NCBI RefSeq assembly: GCF_020085105.1
Contig: NC_058045.1
Span: 16,583,833-16,647,832, forward strand
Source: Siniperca chuatsi
Taxonomy: Eukaryota > Chordata > Actinopteri > Centrarchiformes > Sinipercidae
DNA: 64,000 nucleotides
Direction of reading: 5' to 3'
The position numbers were made by a program, and so were the translations under genes. This document shows positions 38,938 to 50,600 of the stretch, piece after piece. The notes below the pieces were generated by a model that saw only the letters and a list, made by a program, of their open reading frames with translations, searched no databases and had not been told where the DNA came from. Each line of letters begins with the position of its first letter. The first letter of the stretch is position 1.

Positions 38938-41900
38938 CTAGACTGAGCTCTGTGTCTTGATAAAAGCTGTCCGCTCGCTGTGGCTGTCCACTTCCTCGCT
39001 GTCTGATTCAGACTGGTAGGCGATCATGTCCTCATCCCCCCACACAGTGGGGATCCCCTTGTAGCATATCCGTGCCTTCCTCTCCCGTCCAGGGCCAAAG
39101 CCAAAACCAAAGCCCACCCGCACCCCTCTCGTCTCTGAATACACAGAGGGCAGTTTGGTCCTCCAGCCCAAAGAAGCGCCACCTGAGCGCATCTGCAGCA
39201 AGAGGAAGACCCCGACGAAGGCAGCCAGGATGAAGGCACAGCTGAGCACGGCCACGATGGCAGGCAGCTGAGTGGATGGAGCCACGCTGAGCCCTGGAGG
39301 TTCCTCGCCTTCTTCGCTGTTGTCTGCTGCTGCTGGAATCTCCCCCTCTGGCTGGGCTCCGTCACCCTGGAGTCCCCCAGCTAGTGGGGATTTACGCTGG
39401 ACCTGGTTCTGGTGCAGGCAGGATGTGAGGACCAGGTGGCTGTGAGGCGGGCAGGACAGGCAGTCTGTAGGCCCGGTGCCAGAGCAGGTGAGGCAGGTGG
39501 GGTTGCAGGGCAGGCAGGCCTGGACGGAGGACAAGTCCACCCAGTTCTCCAGGGAGAGGTTGAGGAGCTGTGGCCCTGAGGTGAAGCCTGGAGGACACAA
39601 CTTCACACAACCCTGGAGGAAGAGGGAGAACCCGGGGCTGCACTCTGGATGGAGTGTGGGAGATTGAAGAAGGGAAAAAGTTAAGTCTCATACAGTCCAA
39701 TAAAACACAACGAAAATGGGATCCACAAATAACTGAGTAACACTTTTACAAATCCCATAATTTCTTCACAATTTCCTTGGAAGTTGCAACAGATTTTTCT
39801 TTTTATTAACATTATCAATTAATCTGCTAATTATTTTCTTGATTCATTGATTAATCATTTGGCCTGTAAAAGGTCAGAAAATACTGTAAAATGGCCATCA
39901 CAGAGCTCAAAGTGGTAATTTTTTTGTCGGACCAACAGTCCAAAACCCAAAATATCTCAGTTTACAATAATGTAAGACAAGGAAAACCAGCAAATTCTCA
40001 CATCTGAAAAAAAGTTGGAATCATCAAATGTTTGGTATTTTTGCTTGAAAGATAACAGTTTGACTAATTAATTAATCGACTAATCATTTCAGTTCTAATT
40101 AGTTGTTTTTTAAATTAGTTATAGGGAAATAGAGTTCTGACACATAATAACTCATTCATTTGAGAAAAAATCCTGAAATTCTATAATTACTATAGTTACT
40201 GTAAATAGCAGTTGGGCACAGTCTATATGATTTCCAGAGGAATTTCCTTGAAAGAACTGCTAAAATCTTAATGACCCATCTAAACCCATATAAATATTCT
40301 TTTATTTGTTACAAATCCTATTCTTTATATTTGTTGAATTGTATGCTTGCATGTTTACAACCACGCAGAAAGACTTCTACACTTTTGTATTTTCAAAAGA
40401 TCTGCTATCTCAAGACTAACAGATGGTTAATTTGTTAAAAGAAGGCCACAACCAGGAAATGGAAGTTGTGCCAATTGAACAATGTGTCTTTTTTCTCTAT
40501 ATAACTATCACCAAATTACAAAGTCCTTTCCAGACACCTTCCAGTTAATTTCTAGGAAGTTATTAGGAAACTGGGACATGTAAAATAAAGCGTTACCAGT
40601 AACTCTGGAAGTGTAGATTTTAACAAAATTATAGAGAAGACTGGAATGATTAAGAAGAAAGCGTCTGAATACTTGGAAGCAGAATGAAGCTTCCGAACTC
40701 ATCTGCCTTTTAATGAGGGAGTCGTCCTCCTCAACAGTTGCTGACAACGTAACACCTCTTCCACTGACGCAGTTTGAATCTCCCCTGCTGCTCCTCCATA
40801 CGCCCCACACTCTGACTCAAACTAATATGACATATGGCAATGTGCATATTCATAGTGCGAGCGTAAACAGATGCACGAGAGACTTGTGAATGGGCAATCT
40901 GTATTCACAACACTCGCTTTTCACAAGTTGGAATACCCAACACAGTCTGACCAAAAGCCTGTTTTGTAACAATGACTGTGTGCCAGCGCCAATACAAATG
41001 AGTCCATTCAATTTAAGTGGCTCCTGTTCAAAGTTTGTGTGTCAGTGTAAGCCCAAATGATCTCACCGATACAAATCTGCTGGGCATCAAAGGTCTTGCA
41101 GCTGTTGTTGGACGGCCGAGGGAAGTCAGATGATGAGGGATTGATGACGCTGGGTCCAGTACCCCACAGGATGAGGGTGAACTGACTCAGCACACCTGAG
41201 AGAGAATGAGAGAGACAGAGAGAGAGAGAGAGAGAGGAGGGGGGCGGGGGTATTGAGATGTGGAAGAAAATATCAATGTAACACTTCCCAGAGAGGGAAC
41301 AGTGTGAACTGGCTGAGAAGAGGATATGGGGGTGGAAGGAAAGGAAACACGTGATGAGAACGGACCAAACACAACACTGGAGGAGGATCAACACCAGCAG
41401 AGGAAGAGATGCATTCCTGTGTTTCTGAGAGCCGCTCCCCCCGGTACCAAAAATGGTACAAACTGAATCATTAGAGAGGGAATGTGACAGAAAAAAAGGG
41501 AAGTGAGGAGAGGCTATTTAGAGAAGCATGAAAAATATGCAAGAGAACTTGAGTTGATGAGGGGGCAGTGAATACTGGCATGAATGTAGGCTTGATGTGA
41601 TGTAACCAGACTGAACAATTAATGGCGATGAGTGGGGTTACCATAGTCACGTCCATTAGCTGCTACGTTTTCTATTTCCAGGGTCCATTCCCCTTGAGGA
41701 TCCTCGTCCCATGAGTGGGTGGTCATAAAGGCCCAGTCTTTGAATCCCTCTGAGGAGAAGTCATTGGGCCTGAAAGAGGAGAGACGATGTGTTTGTGTTA
41801 TTTATTCTGAGGTAGAAAGCAGAAAGTGTGTTTTTCCCAGTACATTTGTGGGAGTATCTGTGTACAACTAAAATTATAGTACACACAAACATGCACATTA

Positions 41901-42350
41901 CGTTTGTCTGTGTGTGTGAAAGAATCACAGGCGAAGAAAGATTAATATCAGGGCTCGACTGCTGGTGTGTTTCACTGTGTACCTGGGGAACAACAAGGTG
42001 GAGCGCGTGCCCAGTGGGCTGATGAGATGAATGGCCAATTTTCCTCTCTGGTTGTGGGAAAGAGTGATGCGAGCCTGAACATGTTCCAGAGAGCTGACAT
42101 ACTCTGGTTGTCCCCAGCAGGCATCCACACTCTTGCTGAACACCAGCTTGTTCCCGATGTCTCTGCAGGTTTGACAAGTGAAGGGGAGAGTGGTTAATGT
42201 TGTGTGGCTGCAGAAATGGACACAGACAATAGCACTGTGCTACAAATGTACGTGACCGTCCCTCCTCCAAGGAGAATACGATGACATCTATCAGGCTGAG
42301 CTGGATGATAGAACCACAAGTGCTCATAAAGAGACTATAACGCACTGCAG

Positions 42351-42415
<65 letters not shown>

Positions 42416-45400
42416 AGACACAGACACATATTAGGTTACCCTTCTAACCTTGGTTCTGCAAGCATGTTGTGAACACACTGATGCTGTGGCCCCACTGTGG
42501 TCCAGTTCTGTGCTAATGCCACCATAGCACCAGCATCCAGGAGCCCATAACCGTACGAATGACTCACTGTGGAGAAAAAAGATGGAGGGATAAAGAGAGT
42601 GGCAGGTTGGTGGGTGGTGGTGATGAGATAACATCACAGAAAGATAAACTACAGTCAGTCAACTATCCAATTCGTTCCTCAATCCTGCATTATAAATGCA
42701 GTTCCTTCAAAAATACTGATTTTAACTGTGCCCCTGGTAAAGTTCAAGAACTACATTAAAGTCTTAAAGTGTTTTTTAAATTTATTGTCAATCATTTTTT
42801 TTGTTATTAAAAGGAAGAAAAAAAGGTCTTGGAGAAATATCACAAATGCTCCTTTTTGTCTCAGCCAGCTGGAGGAGTATGTCGGTGTCTGTTTGATTGA
42901 AAGCAGCTGGCAGGCTGAGCCCCAGCAGGAGAATGAGAGACAAGGTAAACACACTTGTGCTGTAGCACACAAGCCATGGGCAGACAGCATGTTGTTAGTG
43001 GGATTGAAGAGTAAGGACCCCACCAGCATCTAAATGGACAAAAGGGATCTTTTCTTGGGAAGTTTACATGTGGCTTAATGTGCTGCAGCTTACCAGCTAA
43101 TTAGCTATCTAGCTTGGAAAATGGTGTTAGCAGTCCACTTTTCACTGGTCAATGTTTGTTTGGCGGCAAAAGACAAGAAATGTGTTCATTCATGTTTGTA
43201 TGTTAGACAAGGAGGAGACTTTAGCAGGAAAGCCAGTGTGGGTTGTTGTTCAGAGTCTGTGGCTCTTGTGTTGTGTAGCAGGCTGCTGTCTGGCTGTTGC
43301 AGAGAAAAAAATATGCAATTTAATTTCAGTTGGACTTTAATGATTACAATGCCTTGCCAGCTGGCAATTATCAAGTCATAACCAGCTTTGTTAGCTACTG
43401 CTTATCTGGGAGAGGTTAGCTAACTACAATATCATATAATATAATAAGTAGAGACATACAAGTGGAATTTCATGAAGGTTCATAAAACTAGGCAAACAGC
43501 CAATCACAAATGACCAATTTTACCCCAATTTTTGGATTGGCTAAAATTGTGGTATTGATACTGTAACGCTTTGTCAGGTTGTGCGAGCATGCAGGCAAAC
43601 CTGAGAGTGCAGAGTGAGAGATGGTGAGAGAGCAAGTCTTGAAAGATTTGGAGTGCACAGAACAGGGAGTTCAAAACCGAGTGAGAGACGTTATTATTGT
43701 GTGTTTATGTGCATAAAAGCAAACACTCAAATACATTTACTGTGCACAGAATAGATTTTTGTTTGCTTAAATGATCCGTTGCATGATAATGAATTGTCTA
43801 CAAAATATAATTCATGTGCTTACAAAATATATTTTTCTGTGCACAAAATGTCCCATTGTGGGCTCAGGATTGAGGCACAAATAAAATGCCATATGATACC
43901 ATCTGTGCTTGATTTGGACTGCCAGCCTCTACCTCTGCGTCCAACTCCGTTGGTCTTCCAGTCTCCGGCGCTGAGGTGTGCGGGCTGGGACTTTCTCACC
44001 ACCAGGTGCTGCATGTCCCTCCAGGTTAGATTCATGCTGCAGAGATACAGGAAGGAAAGAAGAGTAACTGTATTGACTTTCTGTCATGTAATTTCTGAAG
44101 GTATTATTTTCTACATTATGCACATTATGAGAAAAGCCAGGTTTTACCGACCTCAAGTGTATGACAATACTGCAGAGGAAATGTGAGGAGCTATGGGATA
44201 TGGAAAAGGTCAGGAGTCTGTAGACACACCTGATATGTGATCGACCTGAGCATATACAGTGAGGACAGACATACATTTCTGAAATATTACACTGAGACGT
44301 AGAGGAAGCCCAGAGGGATATGTCTGTCAACCATAACAAAAGGTATGGGCTCACATTATGGCTTCAACACTGTCATAAAACACCAGTTTTAAAAGGTACA
44401 TCATAACCTATTGTGTTGAAAGGTCAGGGAACACAGTCAAACAGTGGCTACAATACTGTGGAGGACTGTGTCTAGACCTCTCTGTAATGATAGTTTCTAA
44501 TGAGGTCTAGGATTGGGGGATAGGGTCACCTTCCACACAGCAGAAGCCCAATAAAAAAGTTTGTTTTGTTTTATATAGATTTACTAAGAGGCACAGCAGA
44601 GAAGCATTCAGACGCGAAGCCTTTGAGTCACCAATGAGGAAAAAACTGCTCTGTGGGTTAAGATAATCACACCATGAATCACACTGCTTACTGAGTGCAA
44701 CACCACAATAGACAGAAATAGAAACACAGAACTGCACTGTGGCGCATCACCTCCGCCACTCTCCGCATCAGCATTCACATCTCACATCCTCTCATGTGTT
44801 ATTAATGGACAAGATTCCCCCATCAACTCAATGTCACCTCAGCCAAGAGTGAAGGGGAAAATAATAAAATAATAAAACACCAGAAAGCCAAAACATTCTG
44901 CCTATTAAATGATTCCATCTCTGTGAATCCCAGTGTGGTCCCAGTCTGATAAACTAGCCACCCTGTTATTACTGCTGCCTCTCAGGAGCGGTGCAGACTA
45001 CTGACAGGCACCAAACTACTGACTCTAATTTGGTGTTGAAACTGAGAGATAGTCTGCATGGTGTAAACCTTAAATCTGTCAGTCAGTGCACTTCTTTTAT
45101 GATATCAGAGGTGACAATGATGAGATAAACTTGGGACTCTGAGGATGTACACCTTAACTGAAATCGGGCTGCGAGGTAATATTGGATTGGATTTGACAGC
45201 TGTCAGCTAATCGCTAATGTGGAAATGAAGAGAATTACGCAGAGTGGAGGACGGCCGACTGATAAGAGAACTTAACACACACAAGATATGACTAGAGATA
45301 CGGCCATAATGGAGAACACATTAGAGCTGCTGACAGAAACTTGGATTCTGACACCTGGAGTCCTAAGTGAGCGATAATGAGAGACATTCTGGATTTTAAA

Positions 45401-45568
45401 ATCTTCACTACTGGCCCTACAGGTATTCAGATGTCTGTGTGGGCTGCAGCTGCTGATTTGCTAATTAACTGATTATCAAAAGCTTAATTTGCTGGGTAAA
45501 GAATTTCTGGGCTGGGATTTAGGCCAGCGCCGACTCCCAGACGCGTGTGCGCATTTCCAGACGCGAGT

Positions 45569-45623
<55 letters not shown>

Positions 45624-47615
45624 CACACACCTCCTGCGAGTGCATGGTAGAGCATAACAAATAACGTTTATGATACAATTACATTTCAAAAGTGTTTACT
45701 TTATTGATTTTTTACGGTAAATGCGTATTGGCTACAGGGTTGACTACAAAAATAGCTATGTGATTATTGGAAGAGGCTGTGTTGTTCTCACTCACTTGGC
45801 CTCTAGAGCCAGAGCGATGATCCCAGCTGCCAATGGCGCTGAAGCAGACGTCCCTGTGTGAGAGTCTGTGCACTTTTGCCTCAGGTCTGTGGTCACCTTG
45901 GAGACAGGAGAAGAGAGTGAAGTACACATAAATACAGGAGATTGGACACAGTTAATATGACACATTCAGTTTCCCACTTCAGCATGACTGAGGTTCATGG
46001 TGAGAGAAGTTGAGAGAGAGCTGTGGACAATGAGAGCAGTGCCAGCAGCAATTGGAGACAGGAAGGAGGAGGAGGAGAGAAGAGAGTGCAGGTAGGCTCA
46101 GTCTAAGGTCTGTGGATCCCTGCCAAAGGGTCACAGCCGGGGCAGTGAATGTCAGCCAAATCAGCCCAGCCAGCTCGGGTGGTGGTGAGACAATGTATGT
46201 TAACGCTGCGGGTATACCTCTGCTCTCTGTCTCTGCCAATGCCAGAAAGCTAATGAGGCCTGTCTGGGTCACGATGGGGACACGTCAGAAATGACAAGAA
46301 GCCAGAGGGCAAGGTGAGCTGTGAAGGTTAAGGGACAGATTCTTGGTTTGCAACTTTTGGCAGATTGTGGCACTAATGGCCATTATCTGTGGAAAGAAGT
46401 CTACGTGTCAGAGGAGTAAACAAAGGGAGGGCAGGCGTCTGCACAGGTCATCTGTTAGATCTCAACTGGATAAAACAACACTGAAACACTGTCATATTTC
46501 ATTCATTGATTTTTGGTTGTATTCACTGATTTAGTGCTGAAAATGTATCGATTTATCAATCGACAGAAAACTATCAACAATGATAATAATCAAGTTATCG
46601 GTGAAGTCATTTGTCAAGAAAAAAGTCAAAATATTTGCTGGTTCCAGCTTTCCTTGGTTTTCTATCATTCTAAAGTGAATATTTTTAGGTTTTGGACTGT
46701 TGGACGTCACCTAAGAACTTGTGATGGGCATTTATTACTGTATTCTGACATTTTATACTAAGACTAAGTGATTAATTGATTAAGAGAAAAAATAATCAAG
46801 AGATTAATCAATAATGAAAATAATAGTTAGTTGCAGCCCTACGCAGATTATCATTTTACTTTTGCAAACAAGTTTTAAACCTAGCATTTTCTAAATACCC
46901 AGTAACACATAACCAGTACCTCAAGAGATGTCAGGTGACCAAATCCGTCCACTAAATGAGCTACTTCAGAGTCCATGTTGGATTTGTTTAAAAGACTGGT
47001 CTGCTTGTAATTTGACAGTCTAGACACAAATGTACCAAACACAAAAATGCAGTGAACATAAATACTAGTTTTGGATAAAAGAAGGATGTACGAACTTACT
47101 GATGCAACAAATGACAGCTTCTGACTACTGAACAACAATACAAAGTGACTGCTGCGGTACATTTTAAAATGACTTTCATCCATTTGATGAGTTGTGTTTG
47201 CTTGCCTGCAGCATGCCTCTGGTGTATTTGGGAGAGAATGGCAGATTTATAGTTGTTTTATGTTATTCTATGTCCCTGAGGCAATTCTTTCTTCAGCTGA
47301 CAAGCAGCTTGAAGGAAGCATGTGGCATCTCTCAGTGTCTGTCAGCTTTGCTCATTGTATTTTTCAGTCACTCTGATTTTGACATTTTGATGCCTATTTT
47401 TGATTTGAGAAAGACAAGATTAATGTGTATGTACACTCCAAAAGGGTTTTTTGTAGGTATGTACCAGCATCAATGTTTGGCTGACTGATAAGGCCAATGC
47501 ACAGTACGAGATGTATGATTATTTTTGCAATGCTGACATTTACAGTGTGGTAAAGATTTTGAAGGATGAAAACAATCCTACACAAAATCTTAGATGCTCA
47601 AAGTGAGTGAGTGTG

Positions 47616-47656
<41 letters not shown>

Positions 47657-50600
47657 ACCCACTATCTGTTTCTCCCCTGGGTTTCCAGAGCTGAAGGTGG
47701 TAGCGAGGGTGGAAGAGCAGGGCTCGCTGTACCACGGCACGTTGCCGGACTGCGTGGTGCTGCTGATGGACAGGGTGTAAATGCTGTTGGTGTAGCCGTC
47801 ACAGTTACAGCTGTCCTGTTCCCGGCCACCGTTACCCGAGGCCCACACAAAGATGGAGCCACGTCCGCCTCGTCCCTGTGGTATAGAAAAATATATAAGT
47901 TCATATAGTTGTAATCCACTGATACAAACAGTATAGGTTAAGAGAAAAAGACTAACAAGAGCTGGCTGAAGTGTGAAAAACTGCCTTCGACAAAGACGTT
48001 TGTCTCACTGCTTAAATGCCTTGTCAGTGAACCGCTGTAGGCACAACTCTTATTAATACATCATAATGTCAGGCGACTTACTGCCGCAGAACATCAGATA
48101 ACAAACAGAAGAAATGTAATTACAAAATCTACTCAAACGGAATATAATTTAGGACCCTGATTAATGACAACATGATATCTGGCAGTGAGATTGTATGCTC
48201 ATAAAATACACATATATATGAGACAGACATTTAGTCAAGTTGGGTCTGGACTGCCAACAGGAGGCTAGAAATCTTGAGGAGGTTTATGACTCAGATTCAA
48301 ATTTCACTAAACATTTTAGCAAAGTAACAAAGGGTGTCATTTGTCAACTCAGGGACATTGCTAAGATTGGATTGTTCCTTTTGTCCTTTTTTATGCATTC
48401 GTCTCCAGCCGATTAGTTACTGCAACTCTTTATTCGCTGGAATGCCCCAGAAATCGATGGACCATCTTCAACTTGTAGAAAAACCAAACACAGCTGCCAG
48501 GGACATCACAGGTTGTAGAAACTTTTTGCACATTTTCTTAATTTTTTCCATGCACTGGGTACCTGTGGCCTTTAGAATTGATTTATTAAGTTGTACTGCT
48601 TATTTCTAAGGTATGGGTTGGTCTGCCCCCTTCCTACACTGCTGACCTTCTTACTCTCAATACATAGCTGATGGTAGCCTGAGGTCTGCTGACCAGTTGT
48701 TGCTGACTGTCCCTGGGGCCGGGCTGGAGACAGAGGGCAGCAGGGTATCTGCAGTCAAGGATCTACAGCTCTGAAATAGCCTCCGGGTGGAGAACAACCT
48801 CAGTGTTCTTTTGTTTGTCTTACAGACATATTTTTAAAATAGGCTTTTAATTAGTTTTACTTTTGCTGTCATGTTTTCTTCTACAAATATATTTAGCAAG
48901 TATTTTTTCTTCTTTGTTAGATCTTATCTCTCTGCCTTTGATTTGTTCTTCTGGGAAGCGCAAGAAGCTGGGAAAAAAGAGTGTTTTTTGAAAAGTGCCA
49001 AATGAATAAATGTTATTATCAAAATCACAACTCGTATTTCTATTCAGCGTTAATGACACCCTATCATTCAAAAATTAATTAAACAATTAAAGTATTTTTT
49101 CATCAAAGTGTGAAAGCAGCAACCCAGAAACTGTGACATTCAGAGTAAAACTGAAAGATTAAAACTTTTCTTCTTCCACCTATAGTTTAAACCAAGTGGG
49201 ATAATTTATTCATTTTGGAGAACAAAAACAAGAAACTACGAAATACATATGATGAAGGGAACAGATAAAAGAAAGCAGAGAGACCACTAACTGTACAGAG
49301 AGAGCAGGAACAATGAAACTACAGACTGCAAGTAAGAAATTATTAAGGTGAGAGAAAACAGATGTATACCATTACTTCCTTCCTCCCTCTCAATCACTCA
49401 CACATACACAAAACTACAAAAAAGGAACATAAAAACTTGCTGTTTTCAGTATTTGATGGAAAAGCTGCAGGAATGTTTGCTACTCCTGTTGTTAAAGATT
49501 GTGATTGTCTGTCTGTTCTGCTGTCTGCCTGCTTGAGTCTGGCCTGGCTGTTACAAAAATAAAAGTCCTGCCACATCATCAGTTCCAGTATTTTGGCTTC
49601 ACCGACAAATGTAAAGATGTTGGAATCTTTGCTCCTTATCGCTGTTGTTGCAACACTGTTTTCTCCGCGCTGTTAATCACATTTTAAGTGTACAAAGGGA
49701 ACTCGATTTGACATGAACAGAGACTTTAAATGAGCTTGTTCAGAGGTTTTTAAACATGATTTTCTTTATGGATTCCTATATCTCCATCTCACAAATTACC
49801 TCTGTTCAGATGTTGGGGGAAAAATATCCTTCTACTGTATGTATGATGCTGTCTGAATCATACTAAATCCTAACGCAAGAGTCTGTTAAGCTCTAGCTAA
49901 TACTCCTAAACCTTCCAGCCCAATTTATGACCTGATGCTGCCTTTGCTGCAGGTTACAGAGGCCAGATGATACCACTTCAGTGCCAGGGGTTATCTCACT
50001 GTCAGGAAAACACACGCTGAACCATAAAGGTCTTGTTGTGCTGCTGTAAGGCAATTTTTTCTCACTAACACGCCGTGATATGTGGGGCATTTCACATTTA
50101 GGGATGTGACATGAGTCATTCTTTTCCACAGAAAATTTGCAGTTTCACTTGTTTATACGCTAATTACTGCCGTCTTTGAATCTAACTATTGTTCTGCATC
50201 AGTGACTGCTGCTCCGTTTCTATTTTCTCCCATCTCACATTTATCATTTAGCTGTTCCGCTAATGTCTTTTGATGTGGCATGCTGACACATGAGAAATGA
50301 TGACATTAGCCTTAGATAATATGTCATACTCTTCAATGTCTTACTCTATCCAACCCTAAAGGACTAGTCAGAGGGCAATTAACAAACTCACCTTGAGTTT
50401 GTCTTTTTCTACAGCACATCTCAGAGAGACATCCTCCATTAAATAATGATACAGTATAATGTATAGGTTTGTATAGATTTCCAACAACCTTTTTTGCTGG
50501 CATGAGAGAAATTGCCCCATATGTAGCTTAAAAGGAATAGTTCGATGTTTTGGGAAAAACACTTACATTATTTGCTTCCTTGCTGAGCGTTAGATGAGAA

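Noticed and set aside
39024-39700. Overlapping minus-strand ORFs in other frames
   Set aside because: The GC-rich last furin exon gives long shadow frames. Only the frame ending at 38938 matches furin.
45568-45630. CRISPR-like direct repeats
   Set aside because: Contiguous tetranucleotide units without spacers. It is a microsatellite in a vertebrate intron.
47594-47908. 104-codon plus-strand ORF
   Set aside because: It is the antisense shadow of the furin exon 47663-47875 plus translated GT repeat.
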